Source: Hansfordia pulvinata (taxonomy: Eukaryota; Ascomycota; Sordariomycetes; Xylariales). From it: DNA of 64,000 bases. Made by a program: the position numbers and the translations under genes. Location: contig BJKQ01000012.1 of assembly GCA_006538405.1 (NCBI GenBank), forward strand, positions 345,001 through 409,000, read 5' to 3'. Of this stretch, positions 11,255-23,503 are shown one piece after another. The notes under the pieces are model-generated. The model made no database searches. It was not told the DNA's origin and saw only the letters and a program-made list of their open reading frames with translations. Positions within the stretch are counted from its first letter, which is position 1, and the number at the start of each line of letters is the position of its first letter.

Positions 11255-12369
11255 GATGCTGGGGGGCTGGTAGGCGGGTGGATGTGGTATAGAGGATGAG
11301 GTATAACCTGGCGGTAATACGTGGTCGTGAAAAAAATGGGAGACACGAATGACCAAGATGGTCGCGAGGTTGGCAGAAAAGCTGGAGCCGAGTTCGGCCA
11401 GCGGGCAGGAAGCGCTCCAGGAGGGGCAAAAGGCGCGCCAGTTAGGTAACCCCGCACTAGTCCAGGACAGGACTAGACTGGGTTTGAGCGTCTCGACATC
11501 GCTCTAACTTATTAGGCCCACTACCAGCCGCCGGCGTGCGGAGTAAGCGCTGAGAGATTCGCTCGCGCCAGCTGGCCGACTGCCCGTAGCGTACTCGTAG
11601 ACACGTCTGTAGGGCAAATGGGGCTTTGACTTGACTGCAGGAGACACCCTGGACGAGTCCATTATGTAGTGGACATGTGTGGTTAGATGCATACCCCCTC
11701 TACAGGTTAGCTAGCATTGGCCAATCGGAACGAGGCTTCCGCACCACGTTCCTGGCTCGACGCAACCAGCACTACTGCGCGCCACCGCGCGTACCCGGGG
11801 GTACCTTACCACTCACCAACGGCGATGCAGGAGAAACGTCGCGACTTGAGATGAACTTCCAACGACATCCATGAGCTGATGTGGGCGTGGGAGGCTCGAT
11901 CTTCCACCCAGTCACTGTGCGCGGCTCTTCCAGTGTTGCGTTCTGTCACGGATCAATCGTCCAGTTTCCTACCCGATCCGCCGGGCCTGAAATTGACGTT
12001 CACGGGTTCTCCATCGCACGCGTCCTTGGACCACATCGCACTGTTCTGTCATGGCTCTCAGATGATGCTGAATCATTTCAATTTCTATCAATCGCAGCCA
12101 TTATATCTCATTAAGTCGTTACAGCGAGTATCCCGTCGCCTTCCAATCCCAAGGTATCCTCCGATCAAAATGCCCTCCCAGCCACAAGATGCTCAAGCCA
12201 CTACAGCCTTCGGGCTCTGGCGTGGCCCGGCCCATCTATCCACCGCATTGTCGTCAATGTCGTCGTCGTCGTCATGGTCATGATCATTGCAAGGGAAATC
12301 CAATGCGGACTTCGCCACCTGTCCGAAACAATCACGGCTCGGAGGCAGGCGGCTTGTCCCTCGCGTCAC
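11255..12369. other. THR4 upstream region and aquaporin 3' flank
   Basis: This 1.1 kb contains the THR4 promoter. An ATTGGCCAAT palindrome at 11716-11725 carries a CCAAT box in both orientations about 465 nt upstream of the start, a plausible site for the HAP/CCAAT-binding complex. No gene seen. Confidence 0.5.
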
Positions 12370-13923
12370 CTAGTCGGCACGCCCCTTCTCCGGATCTCTC
12401 GACGGGAGGTCTCCGTCTGCGCCAGGGTTGGCCATCTGCAGTCTCAACGTCAGCTTGTGCGCGCAAATGCGTCGAGAGAATCTTTTTGTCGGCACTTACC
12501 TCGTACTCGAGAGTCTTGATAAAGCGGTAGAAGATGACGGCAAACAGCGCGCCCACAATGGGTCCGACCCCTGGCTTCGTTAGCAGATACTCAACCGTGC
12601 GCCGTTCGCATTGGTGTACTTACAGTAGATCCAGTGCTCGGGGTCGAACGTGGCCGTCACAACACACGGACCAAAGCTGCGAGCCGGGTTGAGCGAGCCG
12701 CCAGTGAACTGCACACCCACTAGCTCTCCGACAAAGAGCGACAAGCCAATGCCCACCGGGGCGATGAAGGTTGCCCTGTGCTTCTCCTTGGCCAACATGA
12801 AAATAGTGAAGACGAGCTCGGCTGTGAGAATGGCCTCGATGAAGACGCCCTGGACCTGGGTTGCGCCGCCGGTGAGGGTCGTCCTGACATTGAAGTTCTC
12901 TGGAAACAGGAACCGCACAATCACCGACGCCAGCATCGACCCCAGGATCTGAGCAGTGAACAGACCGATGGCTCGGGTCAGACTGATGGCCTGCACAAGC
13001 CACATTCCGAGGGTAACGGCTGGGTTGAACAAGCCACCACTGACGCGGAAGAAGATCCACACGTTCACCATGAGGGAAAAACCGAAAATGATGGCAATAT
13101 AGAGGAGCCTCGAAATGTCGAAGCCCGTAGCCGCACCCGTCGTCGAGTTGGCATTGGCCGAGTTGGATCCTGCCTGGGACTGGATGTTGGCCACCTCGGT
13201 TCCGGCAAAGGCGAACAGCAGAAACAGCGTGGTGCCGACAAACTCGCTCAGCCAGGCCACAAAGTGGTTCTTGAAGTTGGAGTTCATCCATTCCGTCAGA
13301 GGCAGGCGCAGTACCTCGGCCTTCTCCTGCTTGCTGAGGCTCTTCCAGTCAAGCCTGGGAGTGGAGTAGAAGCCCATGGCGTCTCCGGGGTACTGCTGGT
13401 AGTAGTACCCTTGGCGCGACGACGATCCGTCGCCCGTGAGAGAGGGCTTGCCGCGGAGAGGCTGGTCCTGGGGCTGGACAGGCTGGTTCAGGACCGAGAT
13501 CGGGGCCCCGTTGTTGTTGAACTGCACACTCCGACGGGTGTACAACTCGGGCTTCTGAGGCTGGTGCGCAAAGTGCTCGCCCGTGCCGGCTCTGTCGAAC
13601 TCGAACGAGCTGCCCTCGCCACTGCCATCTTCAGGCTGCGGCTGGTGCGGGGGCGGCTGGCGGAGAGGGCGGCTCGACCTCATGGTGGAAGCCGAAGAGG
13701 GGGGAACGCCGTAGTCGAACGAGTGGGCGCGTCCAGGACGGCCGCCGATGCGGCTCGGAGTGCGGTGAACTCTGCCGGGGGACTCGGAGGGCCGGCGGAA
13801 CATGGAATGCCCGGCCGGCTGCGGTGTGCTGGTCTGCATCTCTTCGGGTATCCGACTGTCGACGATGGCAGGCTGTGGCATCATGGGCGAAGCCAAAGGG
13901 CTTGAGGGGACTTCGGCAGCCAT
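12370..13923 (-). CDS. Aquaporin with long N-terminal cytosolic extension
   Basis: Three exons: 13923-12624, 12570-12500 and 12435-12370, giving 478 residues. Both introns have clean donors (GTAAGT) and acceptors and keep phase. Residues 1-~215 are a low-complexity Pro/Ser/Gln/Arg tail with many possible phosphosites. Residues ~220-455 are the six-helix MIP channel, with NPA motifs at 300-302 (GGLFNPAVTLG) and 412-414 (GGSLNPARSFGP). The Arg after the second NPA is the selectivity-filter arginine. Two intact NPA motifs and no Fps1-type signatures suggest an orthodox water channel rather than an aquaglyceroporin, though selectivity cannot be settled by eye. The last exon encodes a short acidic tail (MANPGADGDLPSRDPEKGRAD). 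The start at MAAEVPSS was chosen over an in-frame ATG at 14019, whose leader lacks similar composition. Confidence 0.92.
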
Positions 13924-14353
13924 TGCGAAGATGGGACGGAGACAAGCTCGTGGAAAGATGAGCTGAAGAACGTGGCGGTCTGAAGTAAAGCCGAATGAGT
14001 CTAGTAGCTTATCATGCAATAGGTTCCTTACCCGGCTTTGGGGGAGAGTGGTGTTCGGACTATATACTCTTTTTCCAGGCTCAGGTCCAACCCCTCCCCC
14101 TCAACACATTTCGCTCGCCGAAAGGCTGGGCCGGCGGCGCCCACAAAACCCCGACGGGCACACGAGGTTCGCAGCCGGCCCATGTTCCCGAAACCTGGCC
14201 GGCGACAAGAATGACGTTGCGGGCGCGGTTGGTGGCCTCTGCGCAGGGCACAGAGGATGTGGACGCCTCCTGCTCTCGGGCCAGTATTCGGTGGCGGGCA
14301 GGCCGCGTCGCCAGCATGACCCGGGGTCGAAGCGATGGCGGTCGCCGCGAGGA

Positions 14354-14375
14354 GGGGGGGGGGGGGGGGGGGGGG
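14354..14375. repeat. G22 homopolymer
   Basis: Twenty-two consecutive G, read directly. Could form G-quadruplex structures; length is prone to sequencing error. Confidence 0.9.
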
Positions 14376-15560
14376 CAGGCAGTCGGCAGGACCCAGGGAC
14401 CAGGCCTCGATCCGACATGCACGACCACGCTGGCACCAGAGACGCGCCTGGCGGCAGGCGGCGTTTGTTGGGATCTGGAGGAGGAGGAGGGGGCTTAATC
14501 AAGATCCTATGCGCAGGCCCCCATCCCAACCCCGTGCGTGGCTTGCCAATGACGGCCCTGAAAAATTCGCTTCATATGGGACGACATGCAGTCTCACAAG
14601 AGTGGCCCGGGGCCCAGACGCCCCCCTTCGAAACGTCCCGTCGCCCAGCGCTTGGTGGCTGGTGCGGCGGCTATAGGGGGCCCCGCTATAGTGAGGCGGC
14701 GCCGGGATCATCGCTGGTCGAGGCTGACCACCTGAACTCCAGAGTGCGTTCGGCCGTGCGTCATCCCAGGTTTCCAATAGAACCGGGTGCTATATCGAGC
14801 ACGTGTCCCCTGCTTGTTCCGGCGATCGCGAGGGCGCTCAGTCGATCGGGGCTGCTGCCGGAGCAGGCTGGTTCGGCCTCGCTGCCATGGCCCGGCCCCG
14901 CTCCGGCGCAGCTGTGTCGGCGGACGGAGCCTGCACCGGGCAGGCGGGCGAGCGGGCGGGGCGGCGGTCTCGGCTTCGATTTCTGCCCGCCGGCTGATTA
15001 CTCAACGCAGGGGGGATGGGACGAGGAGGTCATCATTCTCGACTGGTGGCTTCCGCTATGGTGCCCAGGCCCGGCATCCGAGCAGTCTTCCACCCGCGGC
15101 CTACTCGTCAGGCCAGCTCTGCCTCGGACTGTGTCCGTTCGCGTGGATGGGCGGTGCTGGCCCAAGCCCTCGCGACCCAGACGCTCTTGTCTTCTCTACT
15201 CTGCTCTGGCCGCTCGTCCCGGACCCGCTCGCCGTGCGTCCCTGTCCCCATCCCACGCTGGCTGGCTGCCTGGCTGAAACTGCGCGCGTGAGGGCCCGGA
15301 GCGGAGGAGATGCCTCGACCCTCTCTTTTTCCGAGTTGTTGCATCGAAGGCCATGCGTCTCTGGACTGATGCCCAATACCACCCAAGGTGCTTCCCTCCG
15401 CGATCCCCGGGATGTCGCAGGCAACTCTGCCCGGCATGTGCTACGGGGCGGAGGGCCTGCATGCGAATCACACGCACGTCGACGATCGAAAACCGGGCAC
15501 CGGGCCGTGCCGTCTTGCCCCGTCCTCGCTAAACAGGACGAGCATACGCACCGAAGGCCA

Positions 15561-15590
15561 CAGTCAGTCAGTCAGTCAGTCAGTCAGTCA
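15561..15590. repeat. (CAGT)7 microsatellite
   Basis: Seven CAGT units plus CA, read directly. Perfect tandem repetition with no spacers, so not a CRISPR. Confidence 0.95.
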
Positions 15591-18500
15591 AGTCGGCCCT
15601 GAGGTTATCGCCACACGCTACAGACCTATTAACTTACCTAACCTAACTTACTCCCGATACCTTCCAGTCAAGGTAACGCCGCTTGCAACCGTCGAGGCGC
15701 TACTCTCGCATGGGCCCTCTGGAGGCGCGGGCCACCGCTGGCCCTCCGTTTGCCGACGACCACAACCACGAGCACGACCGCGGCGACACGGCTGCCGCGC
15801 CGCGCCGCGCACGTGCGGAGTCCGGCGTCGATAGCCCGTTTCTAGTCCGGCCTGGCCGTTTCATTGGACGGACCTTTTCGTCCTCCCACGTGCAACGCGG
15901 CGCAGCACGGCCTTGGACCCTGAGTTTGGGCCACACCGTCACGCGTTTCTGCGCCTCGCCTGCGACGTTTCGTTGGCTGTCGTTTTCCCCTCCCCTCCGG
16001 CGCAGACATGCCAATCTCAGACATTCTCCATGACAAAAGTGCGTGTCGTCTGCGGCCCGCGACATGGGAATCCCTCTTTGTTGTTTTTCTGGCCCGCCTG
16101 TGCCCTCGGGCCCGCGGGCGGCGCGCCCGATACTACCCTGGATCCGAGCTCGAGATCGTCGCGGCTCGCCACCGACACGCGCCTGGCGGCGCCCTTGTCG
16201 CCATGGCGATGGCCGTGGGCGAGCACTGGCCCCCGCTACCGGTTGCGCGCTTTGGCCGGCAAGCACATGGGATACGGGTGTCCCAGCACCGCAAAGGAAG
16301 AGATTCCCCATCTCGCGCAGACTCTGCTCATGAAGTCTTAGGCTTGACGGGCAGTCTGGCTACGGGGCATCCTAGACCTTCGACGCTCGACAACAGCCTT
16401 TCGCCCGGTGATAGATCTTGGGACGCGAGGAGCCCGCACATACCGGGCGGGACCTCGGCAGCGCCGTGCAATGCCTCGGAACCCCAGCGGGAACGCTGCG
16501 TCTTTGAATGCAATAGGATCGTCCCCAGATGATCTCCTGACTTGCGGTGGTGCCCGGTTTCCAGCTCAATCCTTGGACAGGACCTACGAGCCCAAGTGTG
16601 CATAGGTCTAGGGTGAGTGATGGCGATAAACTGCACATATTGCCTGCTGCTTGTTGGGGGCCGGACCAGTAAGCCATGCCCTCGCCCGGCTGTAGCCCGC
16701 TGTAGCCGTACAGGGAGTTCGAGTAGATGCGTGGCCAGGCAGCCAGTTCACCTGATCCGACTGCCGCCGAGCCTGTAGGGCAGAGGTACTCCCCGAGTAC
16801 TCCGGCTTTCGTGACTTGGTCAGCAAATATTCAGTTCAGACTTGTAGATGTTGACATTCTAGCAGAGCAGGTGGCTCGTGATCTGCGTCGACGGAGGACC
16901 ACAATATGCCGTGCAGAGACAAGGTTCTGCAGAGACCCAGGTCGCCATCCCGACCCGCACAGATCGTCCTCCACACAGTTGCAGTTCGGGCTTCCGACAA
17001 GACCCAATATTAGCCGCGTGACACCACGTTATATTCCCAACCTTATACCTCCCCTCGTAGCCTGTGTCTGCGTCTTGGGCGCTTCCCGATCGCTTCCCTT
17101 CTCGTCCCCGGGGGGCGGCTTCATCGGCCACTCGAGTGCTCAACCGTGCAGCTCTCTACTGGCACCGCCTTCCATGCAGCGTAAACCCCCGGCCGAGATT
17201 ATCGTGGGAGATGCCCCAGACGGTCTCTCACGGGGTGGTCGACCCTGCAATAATAGACGCGTAATGGTCCCTCCTTGCGTGGGGAAGAAGCAAACATCAT
17301 ACGAGAAGCAGGTCCAGGGTATCGCTGACCAGCCCAAGGCTCAACGGATCGTCAGTCCCACGGCGTCTCGAAGGAAGAATTGCAGCCCGGCTGAATCACC
17401 TACCCAAGGCTTTTCCACAGACCGGGGCGCGAAATACCTCGCCGATCTCAGCCTCATTGCAACACCACCACACGGCTCGGTCATCTTCGGCCTCGATGAC
17501 GAGCGCAGTATCCGCCTTCTCCCTCGGGGCCTCTCCCTTGCCGGAAATCGCGCCTTTCGCTTCTCCCTGACGCCCGCATCAAGTGATCTTCCAGAAACAT
17601 GCCGGGTTGCGCCTTGGCCAAGGCTCTCCTTCCCAGCCCGACCCCAGCCTGATCACCGTTTGCTGGACTCTCGTGTGTTTACAAGTCCCCCCGAGCCGCT
17701 CATTCGTCGATCTCCCGCGGCTGCTCCAGGCTTGAACGGTAGCGGCCTGAGGGAGGGAGGGGCGAGATAGACGGGGTCATCTGCTCCGAAAAGGTTGTGT
17801 GATGTTGGGCCGAGAAAAAAGGTCCTGCGCGGACATGTTGCCGCAGACCTTGTCCCTGCCGCAGCAGCAGTGGTGGTGCGATTTATGTATACCCCGCGCG
17901 CGGCTTTCCTTTGTTTTCTTGCGGAAGGGCAAGGGGAGGAGAAGGTGACGCTGAGACTCGGCGTGAGGCAACAGGCTGGCTCTCGCTGCGGACTGATAGG
18001 CCCGATCGCCTCCCCTCCCGCGCTGGGTAGCATCTTGGCTTGCCTCCTCGCTGGCTCTGCCCCGCGAGCCGGGGTCGTGGGAGTCTCAGGGCCGGGCTCA
18101 GCAGCGCGGAGAAGGCGAGACACACAGGGCAGCCGGGCAGCGGGCTACGAATAAGGCCTGCTTGGGTTGTCTGCCTGTGATCGGCGCGGTGCCTGGAGGT
18201 GTGTGGTGTGTGTGTCCGCCTGTAGCCGGCGGGGGAGTACGGCGGCTGCCAGAGGAGGGGGTTCAAGGCAAGTCATCCCGCGCTGTCATGGCATATTGGG
18301 GAGCCTCGTCTTCTACTAGGTAGCTTGGGGCAAAGAGGCTTCGGGTTACGAATACTATTCAGAGGTAGGCCGTCTCTTCCGAGTCCGTGAGTTGCTGCGC
18401 ATCGGGCGGGATAACTCGGTATTGCGGGGGAGATCAGGCTGGGGCGTTGGTATACTCTGACGCCCCGACTGATCTCTTGCTTGTTCTGCTCTTCGTCTTC

Positions 18501-19449
18501 TCCTCCTTCTTCTTCTTGGCCGCTTACTTGCTGAGACGGTCCTCTGTCCCTTTTGCAGCACATATCGATGGGCGCGTGCACCACATCCTTTTCCAAAGGG
18601 TCTCTCACATTCGGAAAGTTCTCGAGTTGTCGTTTGTTTTCTGGTGGGAGATAGTTAGACGTTTCGGCCGCGAGAGGCTGTTGGTCCGAACCTTTCACAT
18701 GCCTTTTTGACTCCATTTGGGGCATACATTGCCGAATTCCAGTCTCTCTTCAAGAAATCCGCAACAGCTCAGCACCGTGAAAGCCAAGTTCTCGGGACAT
18801 CAAGATCCAGGGATACAGTCCAGGACCGCGGACGGAGGAAACTCCTTGTGCCGGTGTTGCTCACTGATCAACAGCACATTGTCGAGGCCGGTCTTCTTTC
18901 CCCGGAACTCTCATGGTCTGGACTCTAGACCTTCTCTTCCCGCCGTGTCGGTGATCCCGAGGAAGCAATATTAGGAGGATTCGGCCATCCGACCCAAAGC
19001 TCGACTCGAGTGTCGTTCGCATCTTACGGTAACTGCTTTCCTCGCAGTGGCATCTGTCCTCCAGCTGAACGCCAGGCCTGTGTCGCCGCCCATATTCGAG
19101 ATCTGGCAGGATTTCCCTCGATCCAAGATCGCAGACCGGGGACGGCGGCGTTGACTTGAGATGTGTCGCTTTCCCCGGCCCAGATCGGATGAAATGCGAC
19201 CTGGGGCCCCTCCGCCTCCCACCGATCCCCGGGCACAAATCGCGAATCGAACCCTGGCCCTGAACCCACCACGCAGGCCTCGAACACGCTTCCAAGATAG
19301 ATAGAAAGAAAGGAAAGCACCCGCCGGGGAAATATCCACTTCTCCCGACCTCCCCAGACTGACCGACGAATCCCACCACGCCCGCCAACCCCCTTTCCTC
19401 TCCCCTGGCAAATCAGCCCGCTTGTCCACTCAAGGGTAAGAGAAAGAGG

Positions 19450-19468
19450 GAGAGAGAGAGAGAGAGAG
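19450..19468. repeat. (GA)n microsatellite
   Basis: An uninterrupted GA dinucleotide run inside a longer purine-rich tract. Confidence 0.9.
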
Positions 19469-21445
19469 CAGCATCGGCGATTGTGCCTCTGGCGGTCTGC
19501 CTTTACGAGGAGCCGGGGTCAACAGTTCTCTCGTCTCTTTACCCCCCCTCCCGCCCGGTTGCGAGCAGCATGGGCCAGCCCGTATTGCTTTTGCGGGCGC
19601 CGCCTGAACAAACCCGTGCCCCTTCCCTCCTCCCCCGGGCCCTGCCCCGTTCCTTGGGTGGTGGGGAGCGCGGTGGGGATGCTTGACGTAGTGAGCGCCG
19701 CCGCGAACAGGGGTCATCCGAGATCTCTTGCCACTCTTTTTTCTCTCTCTCTTCTCTCCCTCTCTCTGTATTACTCGTACTTTGTCTTCCCACAGGTACG
19801 CCGGGCTCCCCGGGGGTTGCGGTTTACGAAGTACAGGGGTTTAAAGAGATGCGCCGGGGCCCCCGGGAGAGATCTGACGCGGGAAACTCTGGGGCGTGGC
19901 AGCCACCCACCACCCACACACACCCTGGCCCCTTCTTTCCTTTTCAATTTCTTTTTTCTTCTTTCTTTTATGTCTGTGGCGCTGGGTGGACACTGGGGGT
20001 TTGTTCTCTTGTTGCAAGCATCGTTCGTGGGTTGGTGAGGCTGAGCAGAGATCCGTAATAAGAGGGCTCGCGGCGGCACTCGCGGTGGCTTTGTCCTTGT
20101 AGACGTCTGACGCTTGGGCAGGGCGGGTAAATGATGTCAGAGTGCAACATCCTGGATCCTGCCTCTGAGCACGGCTTCGAAACGCCACATATGCGACTGC
20201 GCCATCCGCACGTCCGATGGCAAGGTGACGCCGTCCACTGCTCTACTATGAGCACTACACAGTAATCAGTAATTCCCGGACTGACCACGAGCACTCGGAG
20301 ATGGGCTGCACGAATGCCCCCACCGTGGCCACAGCATTGCGAGGATTGATATCATTTCCAACGCTTTACTGGGTAGGAAGCATTTCCCGCTTTACTGGCG
20401 GAAAGGCTTTGGGTGTCGCGCAATAGTCTGGCTGGGGTGGCTTTGGAGAGATCGGATTGATTAACGCTCTGACTAATCGGCAATGGCTCTGCGTGCGCCT
20501 CCCAGAGTGAGGGACATTGTTATATTGCCTTGGATATTGACGCGGGTAATCACCAATCAAACCCCCCAGTCGCAGGTCATGAGGGCACTGCGTGCTATTA
20601 TTATCTGCCGCAGTCACCATGCCCATGGAAGGTATACAGCTTCTGATGCTCCGGAACAAACGCCGTACCAAGCCTGGCGACACCATTCCTCGTCTCGTAG
20701 AGCAGAGCCAAGCTGATGTTGAAATCCGGCAAGCTGGCTGGAAGGCGATTGATGTCCCCCCGGCAGTCGGAGTGCCAGACGCGTCAGGTACTATGGGCAT
20801 CACTTGGTCGACCGAACCTCAGCTCACGGAAGCACCCCCGCTGCCCGCCACTGCTCGATATGTCTCTACAGCTCAGCACCCTCCCCTCCCCTCCCCATAG
20901 CATAGACTGCCTCGCAGGGCCTCCTCCAGCGCCCACCGTCGACTGCCCACGGGAGGGCCCCAACAGCCTGGTGGTGAGCTGGTTCGAACGTCCAGGTCGG
21001 CGCGCTCCGGTAGTAGAACCCTGTAACCGGAGACTCCGGCTGATGGCCTGACTGTCTGAGCCTATGTCAACCTTGTCCGTCTCCCGAGAGGCAGCCCCGT
21101 GCCATCGAGGACAGGACACCGGATCCTCATCCACCTCGGGCCACCAGACGGTTAGCGTCGCGCATCCGCTCTTGCGCTTGGGGTTGGCGCGGGTAGATCA
21201 AGTCCGAACTGCTACGGCACGCGAGGAAAGTGTCCATTGTGTGAAAAAGGATACCCATTGACTGCCGATCTATCCTCTACGTTTCATCCAAGATCTAAGA
21301 GCCACTGCCAGCCCTGTCACGCTGGGCGCCTCGGGGGAAAGTGCGTATTGTCTGTTTTCCTTGCTATACCCTTCCTTGCTTCGTTATCATGGGCTCCTCA
21401 AGATCCCGCGGCCTTTTTTTTTTGTTTTCTGTCTACCTGGGGCCA

Positions 21446-22144
21446 TCAGGCCAGGTCAGGGGGGAGGCCGAGCCAATTCCCCCTCGGCTCTTCCTCGTCA
21501 CTGGGATCCTCCCCCTCCCCGCAAGTGATGCTGTACGACGAGACGGTCCACCAGCGCTCCAAGGGGCCCGCTCCGCTGCCGGCCCCGGAGAGCGGCGCGG
21601 GGGCCGGGCCGCCGTCCGCGGCGGCGGCAGCAGCCTTGCCCTTGGACCCCTTGATCTTGCCGAGGAGGTTCTTCACGGCCCCCTTCCGGGAGGGCGGCAC
21701 GGGCTGCGGGGCGGAGGCCGGCGGCAGCCCCAGCGCGTCGAGGTTGGTCCCCTGCCTCAGCGCGGGGGGGCGCCCGCGCCCGCGCCCGAAGTTGAGGCAC
21801 GCGCCCATCGGCGGCCGGTCGGCCGTCGACAGGGTGGCGGGGCCCCGGCAGCGCGGCTGGCCGTACAGCCGGGCGACGCAGCCGGTCTGGACCCCGTTGA
21901 TGACGACGGAGCGGGGAGGCTCGGGGCCGCGCAGGGCGCCGCAGTCCACGGGCCCCGCGTGCTCGACGACCTGGGCGACGAGCCTGCGGTCCCCGCCGGC
22001 GCACACGTGGTCGGTGTAGAAGTTCATGTGGGTGAGGCCGCCGCGCTCGGCCAGGGCGACGGCGACGGCGGCGGCGCGGGAGAAGAGCCCCAGCTGGAGG
22101 CTCAGGGCCGAGACGAGGTGGAAGAGGACGTCGGTGGTCCGCAT
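21446..22144 (-). CDS. Predicted secreted protein with six cysteines
   Basis: A single exon of 232 residues from ATG at 22144. Residues 1-~32 (MRTTDVLFHLVSALSLQLGL onward) form a signal peptide, possibly with alternative cleavage sites. The body has six Cys: an early YTDHVC, then CGAL, CVARLYGQPRC, GACLNFG and a final SSYSITC. The early C, the SV...C.ARLY motif and the closing SY-I-C are a common layout in small secreted ascomycete proteins, with disulphides expected. A Lys/Ala/Pro-rich insert (~150-195) separates the last Cys from the rest. I do not recognise a named family. It sits between the 7.5 kb gap and the membrane-protein gene, on the same strand. No introns or frame problems seen. 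Confidence 0.65.
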   Translation of the reverse strand: MRTTDVLFHLVSALSLQLGLFSRAAAVAVALAERGGLTHMNFYTDHVCAGGDRRLVAQVVEHAGPVDCGALRGPEPPRSVVINGVQTGCVARLYGQPRCRGPATLSTADRPPMGACLNFGRGRGRPPALRQGTNLDALGLPPASAPQPVPPSRKGAVKNLLGKIKGSKGKAAAAAADGGPAPAPLSGAGSGAGPLERWWTVSSYSITCGEGEDPSDEEEPRGNWLGLPPDLA

Positions 22145-22884
22145 CGCTGGGAACGACCGCGGGGAGGGTCAGCCAGCCTTGCTTTGGTCCGGGTGCCGAT
22201 GATAAGTCGCGAGCGGCGTCGTCTTCAGGCGGTTCATTGGTCTGCTGTGGACTGTTTAAGCGGGCAGACATCAACTCGAAGGATGCGGCAGGGGCCGTTT
22301 TATAGAACGCATCGCGCCTCATCAGTCCCCAGAACCGGACGCCTTGTAAGCGAGATAGCGGGCGCCAGGCTAGTTCCTTATTTTTTCTTCTCATGTTTTT
22401 TTTTTTTCAGGTCGGTACAAGCACAGAAAGAACGCGAAAGAAAAGACGACCAGGATGGAAACCACCCACGCGAGCGGAAGCCAGCGGACATTCGCTCAAC
22501 ATGCTGATGGGTCTGGAGCTTCCTAACATGTGGTTCGCCACCTATCATTTAGCGAGCTCGTCTAATCCAGGCCAACGTGGAAAGGGGCCACGGCTTCTTC
22601 TGGCCAGGTCTGTCGATTCCGGCGCGAGAGCGGAGAGCCGCCAGAACCACGCGAGAAAATGCGGGCTTGGGGCGGACGACGTTGCCACGGTCAAGAGGGG
22701 GGCGCCGGGACGCTCCTTAGCTAGCAGAGACAGACAAACAAACCAACGGGACGGACACTTTCCTCAGACTCGTGCGTATTATTCCGGCATTTTCCATTGC
22801 TACCACATACATATAGTCTACATGTATCACGGAGAAATCGCGAGCCCTGGCGGCCCGCCGGCAAAGACGCACCACCGGCCTTCG
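22145..22884. other. Intergenic region
   Basis: Upstream region of the six-Cys secreted gene and 3' flank of the membrane-protein gene. A T-rich tract lies at 22377-22409. No gene seen. Confidence 0.5.
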
Positions 22885-23471
22885 TCAGAGCTTGTAGCCG
22901 CGCAGGTCCCGCGACACCTGCCGGCTGGCGCTGTTGGCCATGATGAGCATCGAGAACCCGGAGCTGTCGCTGTCCTCGGGGTCCTCGTCCTCCCGCATGC
23001 GGCCCTCGTGCCAGTACGTCCGCCGCATCTCCCCGCCGCCGCCGCCGTTTTCGCCGTCGTCGTCATTGTAACCCCAATCCCGCCGCGCCCCGGGAGCAGC
23101 AGCAGCGGCCCCGGCCATCCACGGGCTGCTGCCGGCCCCGCCCGGGCCGCGTGGCGCGCCTGGATCACGCCCCGGGCCACCGGCGGCGGCGTGTCGGGCA
23201 GCGGCTTCATGCGGTCCGGCAGCACCAGCCGCCTCGTGTCCACGAGGAGTCGCGACAGCACCGCTGGTCCTCCTCCTCCTCCTCCACCTCCTCCTCCTTC
23301 TCCCCCCTTCCCCAGTGCCGTCCCCGCCATCTTGGTCGTCCCAGGGTGTCCCTGCGAGGAGCTCCACGCCGTCGACGATGACGACGCCTTGGTGTCCCTC
23401 CATAAGGCGCCAACACCACCACCACCGGCCGGCATCTCTGCGCTCTTGCCTCCCCCCCTCCCCTCTTCCGC

Positions 23472-23503
<32 letters not shown>

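Larger units (their letters stand above)
13924..21445. other. 7.5 kb region without a recognisable gene
   Basis: The longest gene-poor stretch but one. Frames of up to 409 codons occur (14048-15277 +, 16727-17770 +) but arise from GC-rich sequence low in stop codons. They are Arg/Pro/Ser/Gly-rich, overlap on several frames and carry no domain or splice pattern. It holds a 22-base G tract, a CAGT microsatellite and a GA microsatellite. A stretch at 15377-15414 resembles 58715-58751, possibly an old dispersed repeat. I see no transposase or reverse transcriptase. Confidence 0.5.

Noticed and set aside
12778..13905. 375-codon open frame on the plus strand
   Set aside because: Antisense shadow of the aquaporin exon, which has NPA motifs and matching splice sites.
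14048..15277. 409-codon open frame on the plus strand, crossing the G22 tract
   Set aside because: Gly/Arg/Pro/Ser-rich translation; the length reflects scarcity of stop codons in GC-rich sequence and depends on the uncertain G22 length.
15561..15590. Regular short repeat considered as CRISPR-like
   Set aside because: Contiguous CAGT units without spacers; a microsatellite in a eukaryotic genome.
15628..15650. TTACCTAACCTAAC considered as telomere-like repeat
   Set aside because: Does not match (CCCTAA)n and does not repeat further.
16727..17770. 347-codon open frame on the plus strand
   Set aside because: No recognisable domain and composition like the neighbouring non-coding frames; would need transcript support.
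19243..19257. Minus-strand GGTTCGATTC, a perfect tRNA B-box core
   Set aside because: The flanking bases cannot form a T-stem and no A-box or acceptor stem is found at the right distance.
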